DNA of 64,000 bases from Hypholoma sublateritium FD-334 SS-4 (Eukaryota; Basidiomycota; Agaricomycetes; Agaricales; Strophariaceae): positions 1 to 64,000 of the forward strand of contig KN817614.1 of the NCBI GenBank assembly GCA_000827495.1, in the 5' to 3' direction. Shown piece by piece: positions 31,997 through 43,381 of the stretch. Under the pieces are notes generated by a model that searched no databases, was not told the origin of the DNA, and saw nothing but the letters and a program-made list of their open reading frames with translations. The translations under genes and the position numbers were made by a program. Each line of letters begins with the position of its first letter. Within the stretch, counting starts at the first letter, position 1.

Positions 31997-32780
31997 CCTC
32001 AGCCCGTTGTCGGCGGACGTCGGATGTCAAGCCTTAGCGGGAGGGACGCTTCGCATCNTTTCCGCGTTATGACTTATTATGTTCGACATCGTTTGTTTCT
32101 GGGAACTCCTTCGCACTGACATCCTGTGGTTCTTCCCTCGCATTAGAGACTGCAGATGGTAGCGGGGTGTTGTTGGGGCTGCGAGAGATTTCGTGTTTTT
32201 GGAAGTGACGTTTCAGTGAAGCAAAGTCGGAAATTGAAGGGGGGAACTTCTGTCGTTATTGGGCGATCCTGCACCAGAAGGTGGTGGTAGTGGACCGACA
32301 CCACAGATATTTCTGGGCGACTCGCGTGTGGAGTCCGTGAGAATAATACCGGCCAACTCCGGCCGACCGCATCTGTCAATGGGACCCTGACCAAAACCTG
32401 GCTGGAATGACTTTCAAACTTGTCCCCGAAAAATTTGAACTTTGTCCGGGAGGAAGGGCCGGGAAAGAGAGCGAGAAAGGTTCAGTACCATGCAGAGCAC
32501 AGGCTCAAAGACAGTCAAAAAAATCTCACTTCTTACCCTGCCAACGCCGTGCGCAGCATGGCACAGGTACACTATGCCAGGCCTTGCAGCAAATGCAGTC
32601 AGACCAGTGGGTGTCAGAGAGTAAACGGGAGGCCCATCAGCATTATCTGATTTCTGGTGCCCCAAAACATCCCTATGGGAAGCTATGCAGCGCTATGCAG
32701 CATGGCATGATCCAAACTACAATGCTACATAGCTCCGCGTAGGGACATCTCGCCAGGGCCCACTGCTATACGCTTCGTTC
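31997..32780. other. Spacer between duplicated units
   Basis: No supported gene. At 32635-32760 a segment starting CATCAGCA, with a stretch close to GGGAAGCTATGCAGCGCTATGC, looks like a diverged relative of the 156-bp MITE. Confidence 0.4.
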
Positions 32781-33564
32781 TTAGCGATTGCTCGTTTCTT
32801 CTTCAGAACCACCGAGAAAGTTCCTAAAGAACCCCACTACCCCGGAGACGAACGGCTCCTCACGGTCGACGATTGCAACTTTCTGGCGGATACCCAGCAC
32901 CTTCCCCGCTGCTTCTTCAATGACATAGGGCCATGTTGTGGCGTCAAACGCGGACCAGACCTGCTTTCCCTCGTTGTTCGTCACGGGGAAGAGCATCTCA
33001 ATGTTCCAGCGACTCGCGGTGCCGGGAGACATGTGGTGTCTGAGAGCACCGAGCGCGGCGTCGACTGCCGCCTATGAGCCTCGATAGTAAGCTATCATAG
33101 CTGAGATGTCACTTGGAAGTCAGCGACGCGCCTCGTATGAATCGAGAAAGAGTATGGTCGCGTATCGCTTCCCATCTTCGCTGTTGTTGGATGGCAGCAG
33201 CACGTATCGTCCGTTATCTTCTTTACCGCCGTGTTTCTTTTTAGGCGCCGGGAGCACCACACACTATTCCTGAGTAAGNCCGATGGTAGGCCATCATGAC
33301 AGAGAACGTCTGGCGCTGGATAACACACCTCGTATTGCCTGTTGTCCCCATTGTTTATATCTCCCTGCCTAGACGGGACCAACATGGTCACTTCCTAGCA
33401 CACCAGTGGTAAGCCGTCGCAGCCGGTGAACCTAGAACGCGATAACACACCTCGTATAGGTACCGTCCGTTGCCTTCATCATTTGTGACGTTATGTTTAG
33501 TGGGAAGTAGCACAATCGTCAGCAGGCGGGGTCTTGCGTTAGCAGCAGGAGCAGGATCAGTCAT
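32781..33564 (-). pseudogene. Exon-repeat hypothetical protein, copy 2
   Basis: Start at 33564 (MTDPAPAANARPRLLTIVLL), with the same exon order as copy 1: TIVLLPTK, TMLVPSR, CVVLPAPK, YVLLPSN. The unit borders are again at exon ends. Unlike copy 1 it keeps a C-terminal domain (RWNIEMLFPVTNNEGKQVW, then AFDATTWPYVIEEAAGKVLG) ending at 32781. If the third exon starts at the same place as in copy 1, its second codon is TAG (in the segment near 33265), and the donor after LDSYE is GCGCGT, so the copy is probably broken or spliced differently. One N lies in the third intron. Confidence 0.5.
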
Positions 33565-34727
33565 CGAAAGTCAGCAGTCAGTGTGTGTGATAGATCGCGA
33601 AATAAGTTCCACGAGTTTATAAATGTGAACTGTCAAACTGTCGACGCCCATGTGTTTTGTTTATAGATTTGCATTTTTGTACACGGCGGAGAAAGTAGGC
33701 AACCGGTAGCACCAAATTATAGGTCGAGCTCGGGAAATTGGTATGCGCATACGGGACTCGACTTTGCCTTTTCTGAACGTCAATATGTAACGAAAAAAAT
33801 CGTTGGGGAGGGATTTTCATGGTACAAAACAAGGATACCAATCTCTGATTTGATAGCAAAGATAGCGTTAATAGCGGACCTTCAGTGGTTTATGTTCGGT
33901 GAATACGCACACATTGAATAAGATAGAATGTGTTCGGCGACAATCCCTCGACTAAAGTCACACTGCGCCAAACGCCTTCACCTCCACCCCGCGCCGTGTT
34001 GGTCACTCAGCATGTTCTTCACCCCCGCCGCCCAAACCTGCATCTCCTTCTCCAACTCCGCCGCCATCTCCCTCACCCCGCGCCCTACCGTCCCGCCCTC
34101 GTTCGTCCCGCCCCCGAAGCCAATCACGAGCTCCGCGCGTGCACGCAGCAACGTCTCATACGCTAGCTTCACGCGCGGGGGACCCGATGGCGGGTACCCC
34201 GGCGCCGCGCCCATGGCACCATTCGGCAGCCCCACAGGCGCGCGCGCGTGAGCCGGNTCCGGCTCGTCGACGCTAAGCAGCTTGCNGAGCTCCGCGAGCG
34301 CGACGCCGCGCACGGGGTGGCCCTCAGCGAGCACCTGCCCGAGCCCCGCACTCGCTCGCGCCGCCGCGCAGATCGCGTCGTCCAGCAGCGCCTGCGCCTC
34401 GGCGGGGCCGCTGGGTGCGCTGGCCTGCGTCGCGGGGGAGTGCACCTCCTCGACGGCGGGGTCNGGGGCGGAGGGNAGGTGCGTGATGAGGAGGGACGCA
34501 TTGAGGCGCGCGAGGGCAAGGAGGGGGTGCGAGCCTGGGACGAGGCCGGCTGATATGAGAATCGGGACGAGCTTCGTGGTGAGTTGTATGGATTTTTCGG
34601 GGTCTGGAGGGGAGTTCATGAGTGAGGTGATATTCGGAAGTTTAGACGCGTTACGTGCCTGAGACCTGTAAAGCCTCTGCCTTGTCCAGTGCCTCTTGCC
34701 CGACACGTACAGCATCGAGGACAGCAT
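33027..34727. repeat. Segmental tandem duplication, copy 2
   Basis: Counterpart of 30379-31996. The match begins near 33027 (CATGTGGTGTCTGAGAGC against CATGTAGTGTTTGAGAGC) and ends within the SET-domain gene. Confidence 0.75.
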
Positions 34728-35785
34728 CGGTATCTTTCAGAGGCGCTTTGCATCGGCTGCATCGGGTAAGGCTATTCTCTACAACGCCGATTTTCAGCGA
34801 AATATATATACACAGAAAACATTAAAGAGCGCACCCTCAGTAGGCAATGGACAAACCCCACCGCATTTCTTAGGACACCAAACCGCCTCTCGCAAGTCAA
34901 CAGGAGCATCCGCAGGGGGCGCGCACAGCGCGCACTTACAGGTGAAGTGATATGTCTCTTGCAATATTTTCTGCCTCTTGTCGCGCGGGAGAGTAGTGTC
35001 GATGTACGACGTAAGAATCTGCATGTGGGTCAGCATTGTCGCAAATTCACATTGTGAGGTGTACACCACGCACATCATCGCCCGGCGCTATGTGCTTCAG
35101 TGCTATCACCTGCATGAGAGGCTCCACTTCCTTTCGCGCCTCCCCGTTCGGGCGGGGAAAGACAACGACGGCATTCGGGTCGCAAGAATGGTTGATCAGG
35201 GCGACCGAGGGTGACACACACGCGCCCAAAGGCTCTAACGAAGGCGTAGAGATGGTGAAAGTGTTCGTGGTAAACTGGAACATAAATCTAAGCACAAGAC
35301 AGTGAAGAAGAAACAACACAAACCCGCGAAATGAGGTCCACGAGATCAGCCGCACTTTGCAGAGCATACGCCGCCATGTCCTGCGGTGATGCGATCCCGA
35401 GGAAGTTCACAAGCGCATGCGCGAGCTGCGCATACATCTGCGAGACCTGCGAATTGGGATCCTTGCTCAGCGACATGCGATCTGCCTCAAGTCAGCATCG
35501 GCGGCAAAACGAAGGCTCGTGGAAAATACTCACGGGATTCCAGCGCGTCGATCTCTTTGGCCTGACCAAACGTCACAGACAAACTCTTCAATGAAGAGGA
35601 GATGCACATACCCAAGTACTGTCCGCGCCCAGTTTCTGCTTCCTCCACACCATCCGCGCCAGACAACGAATCGCATCGGCCGGAATGACAGGCGCGTCCG
35701 CGTCCGTCTTCCGCGACGCGCCTCCAAAATCAAATAAGAGGACTTCAAGCCTCAAGGTACCGTTGGTAGACTCGTATGTGGCACT
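33978..35785 (-). pseudogene. 5'-truncated SMYD-type SET-domain methyltransferase
   Basis: Leftward exons give PADAIRCLARMVWRKQKLG, SQMYAQLAHALVNFLGI, then the SET core LINHSCDPNAVVVFPRPNG and VIALKHIAPGDD. After an intron come ILTSYIDTTLPRDKR and the post-SET FTCKCALC, and then a helical C-terminal region ending near 33978. Asn-His in the SET core and the post-SET cysteines are intact. The MYND zinc finger and first SET half, which precede PADAIRC in SMYD proteins, are missing. Upstream sequence (MSATYESTNG) has no cysteine cluster and runs toward the end of RMI1. Substrate unknown; family members methylate lysines in histones and other proteins. Five-prime truncation suggests loss of function. 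Confidence 0.65.
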
Positions 35786-35933
35786 CATCCCAGAAGTTTG
35801 ACCAACAGTGACCTTGTAATAGATGAAATAAAATTGATGTGTCTCAGAAATATTGTGTGCCTTGCCTTTACAACTTTGAAGTTTTGTAGAACATGTGCGA
35901 AGTCGGTCGTTTACAACACGCATACGTAGATTT

Positions 35934-36737
35934 CTAGTTGGCAACCCTGGGGTTTTCAACGTTCCGCCTATCTGCCAAACCCCTCTCAAAGTTTTCCAAC
36001 TGCGCTGCTTCCGACTCGTTCCATCCGCCTAGGAGCTTAACTGTCGCCGGTTCCAGCAAAGCCATCCCGTTACATATCCGAGTGCCTTCCAGGAGTTGAA
36101 TCTAAAATTTATCCGTCAGTCATGTTCTCTTAAGGCAAATGCCGCGAAGGGTTTATATTTGCCTTGTATCCTAGCTCGGTGTTGCCCATTGTTAGCTGCG
36201 GAAGTGGGCGATATTCCATGGCATTGATAGTTGTTGTCCCATCCGAGAGTTTTAAATATAACGTCCCTCGCGGGTAGCTAGGAATTCCAGGAGCGTATCC
36301 ATCCCCTTTGTCCTCAGCAGTATCGACATTAGACCCCTTCCACTCCTCTCGGGCTACCCTGATCTGATCAAGGCGGGCAGCAGGCATACCTATGTCGGTG
36401 ATCGAAACGATCTGGACAAGGACCGGCGGCCCTCGCAAGGTTGTTACAGGCCGACGAACATCAAGTTGTAGACCGGTGTTGTTCTGCATTGAATCCGAAA
36501 GATCGGATGCAAGGAGTTGATACTCGAAGCCTTCCATGAATGCAGAAAGATTCAGAGCGGGGGACAATTTTTCTTCGTCAACTAGCCAGTTGTAACAGCC
36601 TTGCAGCCAGTCCTAAATAATGAGATTGTCGGAAAAAATCAAAACGCCTCCATGGTGAAAGCGGCACTAACCGCATCAATGCGAGGCTTTGGGTAACGAT
36701 TTGCCAGCCACTCGACAACTTCTGCAGGCGGTGTCAT
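35934..36737 (-). CDS. RMI1: RMI1, RecQ-mediated genome instability protein 1
   Basis: Three exons: 36737-36672, 36612-36163 and 36101-35934, giving about 227 residues, close to the size of budding-yeast Rmi1. It opens MTPPAEVVEWLANRYPKPRI with a short helical region, then DWLQGCYNWLV. The OB-fold part reads VLVQIVSITDIGMPAARLDQ, GTLYLKLSDG, INAMEYRPLPQL and LGYKIQLLEGTRICNGMALL, typical of the Rmi1 N-terminal domain. Rmi1 binds topoisomerase III with a RecQ helicase to dissolve double Holliday junctions. Intron 1 (36613-36671) is GT-AG. Intron 2 (36102-36162) begins with GC after AAG, a GC-AG intron. A truncated SET gene lies just downstream. Confidence 0.85.
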
Positions 36738-37143
36738 GCAATATGTGACCTCAAACTTCAACGTCTGGGTTAAAAAAGGCTCTGAAAAGATAAGATACCA
36801 AAATATGGGTGCGGGAGAGGGTGGCGCCGCCTCTCCTTGTTGTCCTGATACTTAAACTTGAATATTATATTCGCTCCGAGTCCGCTTCGCACTCGCATCA
36901 AAACGTTGCTGACAAAATCTGATTGGAATTGTCATGTAGTGGCTGTGCTCAAGCGGCGCCTCATGGCCATGACAACCGCCACGGGCAGCGGACGACAATC
37001 AGCGACTATCCCACACGATAACAAAGCCGCCCGCGTGGAAGCGGGGCGCGAGGAGCCGTGGGTGCCCGCTGAACGCAGTCCAAGTGATCTACACTTGAAC
37101 TGTGAATTTACGGCGAAGCCCCTCCTTTGTCACCGAACTCACG
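36738..37143. promoter_or_regulatory. Divergent intergenic region between RMI1 and the 37144 gene
   Basis: About 400 bp between two divergent starts, so it should hold both promoters. No specific element was identified. Confidence 0.4.
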
Positions 37144-38211
37144 ATGGCGCCCACCATTCGCTCCTCGAGTACCAATACCACCCCGACAACTACCCCAACG
37201 CGCAAAGCTCCGCAGTGCTCCAAATGCCAACGAGCGCGCGCAGGCCACCCGCGATCTGGTTGCCCCTTTGTCGACTTGCTGCCCACGAGCGAGATGCGCG
37301 TCGCAGACACCCCAGGCGACTTGGCCTACGCGTTTGAGTCCATGCTCATTGGGACCCCAGGTTCTGCGTCTGACGACAATGTCAATGACGTCAAAGTCGC
37401 CATACGCAACCGTAGGCGCCCTTGCCAGGCGCCCCTCATACAAAACGAGCTCTCCCTATCCACCAACCCGAAGAAAATCGTGGATTGCTTTTCCCAGCCT
37501 GGAGCCGTTGATGGCGACGGCGACGAATATGTAGTCGCGTCGAAGGGCGCTCGGATGGTGCGTTGGCAGGATCTCGTCTCTACGGCCAATGCGAACCCCG
37601 TCGCGGTGAATAAAACCATGAAGAGCAAGACATCTGTGCGGTCTCTAATGCCCGGAACGCTTATCCCGCCGTCCCCCGAAAGCAGCTCCGCCGGCTGCCC
37701 CAGTGCGTCGTTTCTGAAGCAGGAATCGCCCTCTGTTAGCTCGATGTGTCCAAGTGAACAGCTTGGGAAGGACTCCGAGGAATCAGAGGACCTTGCATCG
37801 AACTCCGATGACTGTGCCCCTTCTGAGCTCACCGTGAGGCGCCGCCACGCGGCTTCCCTCTCACGTACCAAAAGCCCAGTGGAACGCGACATATTTGTGT
37901 CGAAGCTCTCTGGCGAAGCCCCGGCCACCATCTACATAATACCCAAGGCAGAAGTTGACATCGTTTTCAAACAAGCTGTTTCCCTACAGTTCATCGCGGA
38001 ACTGGTCATGAACAAGGACGACGATGACCCCAATGCACTCATCATCCTTGGACGCGAAGAAAAAGCGGTCAAGATGCTTCTCCGCAAAGTCGAGACCAAA
38101 AATGGCAAGGCGCAGGCAGCCAAGTACAAGGGGCTGTCCACGCTTCGGGCTGTGGCTGGCGCAGTGGTCGTCGGTGCAGTCGGCGCTTGGGCTGGATTGG
38201 CGTTTACGTGA
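37144..38211 (+). CDS. Tail-anchored hypothetical protein with CxxC-type N-terminal motif
   Basis: Single exon, 355 residues from the ATG at 37144, chosen because it has a good context (cacgATGG) and the frame upstream has only a GTG. After a Thr/Ser-rich start comes CSKCQRARAGHPRSGCPF, a Cys-rich motif that recurs in basidiomycete proteins of unknown function and may bind zinc. The middle is Ser-rich and acidic. A folded-looking segment (DIFVSKLSGEAPATIYIIPK) follows, with a basic helix, and the last 20 residues (RAVAGAVVVGAVGAWAGLAF) form one hydrophobic segment fitting a tail anchor. Role unknown. Confidence 0.75.
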   Translation: MAPTIRSSSTNTTPTTTPTRKAPQCSKCQRARAGHPRSGCPFVDLLPTSEMRVADTPGDLAYAFESMLIGTPGSASDDNVNDVKVAIRNRRRPCQAPLIQNELSLSTNPKKIVDCFSQPGAVDGDGDEYVVASKGARMVRWQDLVSTANANPVAVNKTMKSKTSVRSLMPGTLIPPSPESSSAGCPSASFLKQESPSVSSMCPSEQLGKDSEESEDLASNSDDCAPSELTVRRRHAASLSRTKSPVERDIFVSKLSGEAPATIYIIPKAEVDIVFKQAVSLQFIAELVMNKDDDDPNALIILGREEKAVKMLLRKVETKNGKAQAAKYKGLSTLRAVAGAVVVGAVGAWAGLAFT

Positions 38212-41007
38212 ATGCGGTTCCTTGATCTAGTACGCGATTTGTCTCCTTTCTATTATTTGTTTCCTTTTTTCAGCCCTCTTTTCTCTTTGGCTTCGCACAC
38301 TCCGGCTGAAAATGTAAAGTGTTTTTTCTTTAGCTAATACCGTTTGTGGACGGCTGACCGCCTGTTCACACTAATCTAGAATAGAATATAGTACATCATG
38401 GATTATATTGGCAGATGACTGCCGTGTAGAACGCTGTGAGACCTCAAAACAGATTCCTTTCCCAACCGAAACAACTGCGCTGGGGGTAATTAGTGATTGT
38501 GCGCGACATATGACGCATCGGACGTTCTGAAATGTTCAGAGCATGCGTAATTGGCCGCGAGTAGGTGCAGGTGCGGGTGAACGTCAAGTACGACCCGTTT
38601 CTGCGACTGCTTCCCGGTGTCAAGCTCGATGAGACTCCCACCATTCAATCGAGGACCTCATTGGCAGCGGCGACCCGGATGGTTATTGCTTAATTATCTT
38701 CTATTCAACTGCTCCTCCATTCCTGTCCCACCTGTAGACAATAACCGTTCGCTGCACTCGCTGCTTTGTAGTAAGTACTTGTTTAATCCGCTGCCCACAC
38801 CCCAATAGGTTTATAATTTCCTCTTTCAGGTCGTGTCTCTTGGCATCTGCTAATGGGTATCCCGGACGCCTGGAGCCGACACGAGTGCTACGATGCTCGA
38901 TCAGACAAGCTGTTGAGACACAGTTATGTGTTGTCGGACGGGCGTAACGCATAGTGAAGCCGCCTGCGCGCGCCCCCCTAATAGTAATAATGTGGCGGAT
39001 AATGCTCGCGATCAGCGCCGCCCGCGTTCTCTAACCCACTGAAAACGCTTACCCGCTCCCGTATGCCGTCCGTTAGACTCTCGTCAAGGCACCGCCGCGC
39101 AGCCTCCCATTGCTGGTGACAATAACCCGGTGCTATCGCGAACTAGAGATTGAAGGAGCGACAGCAACAAGCGCGGCGTAAACTGTGGCATCGTGGGTGC
39201 CTAACACATGCTAGGTCTACCAGACCAGGCGCAACGCGGTAGTCGACAGCGACGCGCTAGATGACATTCCAAGCAGTAGGTCGTCGCATATATTTCGCCA
39301 CGCTCGAGACCGCTGACTTGCTATGCGCCGCCCGACTGCGCGCCGCCGCTCCGTTTAGGGATCGACCGTCCATCACTGTCCATCTTTATCGCGCGGGGCT
39401 GTACTTCGAGAGGACCATGAATCAGTAGGAACAAACGGAAGGTGGAAAACGCTGCGCACCCACGGGCATAGGACATGCGTTGTGATTTCAGCTCAAGCGC
39501 GGTCGCGGGGCGGGAGAAATGCTCTTATGGGCTGGTACTGAGCACTCACATACTCCCGTATATACAGCTACGCGTACTCTCTGAGATCGATAGGCGCAGG
39601 CCGCGCAGCGAGAAGCGGTGATGGCGCGGGTGGTCCGAAGGATGTATGGGCTGCACGTCGACGGCAATGCCCTTGGCGACACGGTGGCCTGCGCGCTTCT
39701 GCAGGTCTGTGTCTGCTAGTCGCCCGGGACTGGGTCCCAACTGGCGCATCGAACGGCACCGCATAGACGCCGATGACATCTAAATTTCGCCTGTGGCGAA
39801 ACTTGCGTCTCGAAATCGTGATCTTGTCAGGTATGGAGGCGGCACCCAAGTGAAACCAACGGCAGTGTCGGACACGCGACGCCCTATAAAGAAACCGCAT
39901 CGCCAGGATTGTAATTTGGGCAGCAGCGGGTAACACTCAAGCACTCAGTACTCACTTGCGAGCCCCGGCCGTCTTTCCTTCCTCTCCCGCGTCCCTTACT
40001 TATTTCCCGTCCATTGTAAGTCTTATCCACGGCCATAATTTCCGATTACAGTGCCCGGCAGTGAGGTAGCGCTGGACCTGTACAGAAAGCGAAGCCGCAG
40101 GTCTTAGGCGCAGCGAGCAAGCAGCGACGACACGTTACGGGCTTGTTACGGCCCGCAAGGCCCGGGCCAATGTCGGCAGAAATTGGACACTGGTCGAAAT
40201 TGCAAGCATTCAACCGGGCCGTCCACCATGCGATCTTACAAGTAACGCCAATATTCCATTACGCTTTGTATAATCGCGTAATGCTGGAGAAAGACTTATA
40301 AAAATGTAAATGTAAATTTGCATGTAATTTACGTGCGGATTTCCAACGTTTCGTTGGGCCCAAGTTGAAGCGCGGCGGCTCTTTGGGAACGCGTGATTCC
40401 GACGCGTTCAGAATGCGAAGCGCATTAGATTTTAGAGCGCGTTCGTACTAGCAAGCTCGAGGACACCGACGTGAACTGGCGAGGAAGAAGCGCTCGGAAA
40501 TCTGAGGCGCTAATGGAGCCGAAAGCCGTCGGGAAGAGCGAACGAGCACGCCGTGAAGCACGCGGCGGCGCCGAGAAATGGCACAGAGAGTGGACATGAA
40601 TATGGGAAGAGTAAAAATGAAAATGAAAAGCATCGAAGCGGCCGCCATCTTGTAAATGAAAGTACAGACTCGGACCTTGGAAGCGGGTCAAGGACAAACG
40701 GACAACGATTCAGACGCTTACGCTTACAAAACCCCCGTTCATTGTCTGTTCACGCATGGACTCCGCTCGCATGCTCACTACTAGTCTGTTGGAGCCTCAA
40801 ACTACCTAATCTAAGCTTAGAGGGCATTGTATTTTGTATCACTAGAGCAGCAGTACACGAAGAATGACTTGCCCCCCTTCAACGGTTATATTTCGTCGCG
40901 GAATTTGGTTTTTAGTGACTTGGAAGACAATGAAAAATGTAATTCATCCTAGAAGGTCGCTGGAAGGGTATGAAATCCACAAGGGCAACACTCATACATA
41001 TGAAAAG
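38212..41007. other. Gene-free interval, 2.8 kb
   Basis: Only frames under about 120 codons, in all phases, without exon structure or family resemblance. Base composition is mixed and I see no repeat or RNA gene. A diverged or non-coding transcript cannot be excluded. Confidence 0.5.
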
Positions 41008-42480
41008 CTATAATATATACCAAGGTTTCAACTCGCGTTGGAGTGCTGTACCGCTCATCAAAGGTCTGTTCAACACAGCGACAACTTCGGGATGAGGATC
41101 AGGTGAAGAAGGCCCATGTTTAGCATTCAAACGGACAGCGGGGCGAATCTGCGATATCCAAGCCGAGGAGCGATCCAAAAATTTGTTAATGGTCTTCATG
41201 GGAATCACACCGCCGTTATTGCGATCCTTTACAGTAATAAACATTTTCAGCACGAAATTTTTACTAAAAGGTACAATGCTAATTTACCTCCCAAACATCA
41301 ATTGCAGTTACTTCATCATAGAATTCAAGAGCCAACGCCCACCGACAGATCATCTCATGATTGCTGGCACACCTTCGACCTTTGAATTCGCGATGTAGGC
41401 GCATCGCACGGGACCTCTGAGGATTTGCGTTAGCAAAATCCTGTAAGAGCTGTAGGTCGAAAGCCTCGGTTTCTGCTGGCGATAGTAAGGTAACGGACTC
41501 CGATGGACGACGGTTGATATAATGTATATCCTGCTCTGGGGTCATTCTGAGTAATGACAGGCGATCGAGGTCAGCATCCACCCGGTTGAAATCTTCGTTC
41601 TCCCTGGTGGGCGTAATTGGCGCCGGATGGTAATCGGAGTCGCCTGAAAGAGTAGGCAGAATTAAAGAAGGAAAATGACGAATAAAGTGAATGCTGACCA
41701 TCCGATCCTACCGAACTCCCTTCTTCGATACCCTCAAAGTCAAAGAATGGATCCATAACATTCGCGATATAGTTGTCCACTTGACGAGGAGCAGGCGCAG
41801 GCGCATCCGGAGCGTCAAGAACAGGTGGTACAACAGGCATTTCAAAGAGAGCCCCCTGGACGATATTGTGCGCCCCGTTTCCGCTTCCATGTTCTTGCTG
41901 CACGGCATCATCCTGCGGGTGGGTTTCCTCCATTAGCCCTTCAACCTAGAAAAAAGGAAATGGTATAGCTGCGGAAATACTTGCTGCCGCGCGTGAAAAC
42001 ACTTACCTTGACCTTCTCTGGAGAATACCCGTAGTTTCCCCTCAATACACGCCGTAGAGTGTCTAGTGGGGGCTTTCCCGCAGTCTTATCGTAGACACCC
42101 ATTGCTGTCGGCCAGTCCACTTGACCAGCGTGGGCATCGACAATCTCATATAACTTGGCTTTAGGCTGCTTATTTCTATACGGGCCGTCAGCAAGACAAG
42201 ATTAGCTCTGGAATAGAAGTCCAGTAATAATGAAGAAAGCGCACATCCAGGTCGAATTATAACCCATATTAGCTTGATAATAACGAGGAGGGGGAGAGGG
42301 GGAGTAAGGCAATCCTGTACAGTAGAGAAGGAAACTATAAAGCGGGTGGGGGGAAACAAACAAAAGCAGGCATTTTCAGCGTCAGTTACAAACTCGCCAT
42401 AGATCGCGAGCAGATCTTGTTTAGGGCGAATAGCTTGACCGAGCCTAAGCGACCGGTTGCCTAGACGCAATTGGAACCGA
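41008..42480 (-). CDS. Multi-exon hypothetical protein
   Basis: Four exons join well: 42175-42007, 41945-41699, 41643-41288 and 41226-41008, all at GT-AG sites with frame kept. They read KQPKAKLYEIVDAHAGQVDW, YGYSPEKVKVEGLMEETHP, a Pro/Ala linker, ENEDFNRVDADLDRLSLLR, the segment RSRAMRLHREFKGRRC and finally TINKFLDRSSAWISQIRPAV. A further 5' exon near 42390-42480 (NRFQLRLGNRSLRLGQAIRP) is likely, but its donor and the start codon are uncertain. No family is recognised; the protein is charged, with no signal peptide or membrane segment. Confidence 0.6.
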
Positions 42481-43381
42481 TTCCATATGGGTTCAAAATC
42501 CTACGTACCCAATACGTACCTGAAATCCAGGCGAAATCTGGCAATCCGGGGCTTGGGGTCGGAGCTTGTAGGACGGTCTTTCTTGCTTAAGTTTCCATGT
42601 GAATGTATGTAGTTGTGAAACTTTAACTACCGCTGTTTCACCAATGGACCACAGTTATCAGAGAACGTCAATTTATATTCTACGACCGCGTTTCTGCACA
42701 TGAAGCTCGGAAAACACAATCCACAATTGACGTTTTAAGAGTCAATTTACGGAAAACTGACGGTTTCAGAACGTCGAATGTATTTCCGAAAACGTGCGTG
42801 CACGGCACTACCCAAAGACGATTCCCACTCCTGAGATTAAGCTACAGCTTGAAATATAAATGCTCACTTCTGCTTGCTTGCTGCATAATCATACTGGGAC
42901 TGTGCTGGAAGGAATTGGCAGTGAATGAGGCAGAAAAATCAGTTCATGATCAAGGAGACTCCGCTGCGCTTGCAAGGTACTTATACATTGTCACAAGTGG
43001 GTCGGGTCGATGACCATGCGTCTTCCTCCAACCTTGGGCCGACAGACGGGATTATAGCTCGTTTTCCGCTTGTATGCTATACCATGCCATTGTGCCCACC
43101 GAATCGCGTGGTATTTACCATCAGAAAAATATGACTGTGGAACCCCATCAGCGAGCTCAACCGCTAAGTCGAATTGATAACTCGAAAGTCCTATTTCAAG
43201 GTACTTAGCTTAGCTAACAGTACTTAGCTAACACTACTTAACACTACTTAACACCTCATGACGTGACACCGATCTGTCACAAGAATAGTCACTTCGGTCG
43301 AACGTCAAATTTTGAAAACGCTAACCCGCACCTCAGTCACCGCTGCCACTGCCCTCTTCTATTCACCACCCCAACATCCCG
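42481..43381. other. Intergenic region with small direct repeats
   Basis: No supported gene. Around 42660-42800 several related phrases with ACGTC, TTTACGG and TTTCCG recur, and at 43200-43255 TACTTA/AACACTACTTA units repeat in tandem just upstream of the F-box-like gene. Confidence 0.45.

Noticed and set aside
38212..41007. Possible small genes in the 2.8-kb gap
   Set aside because: No frame shows splice sites in register, biased composition or family resemblance.
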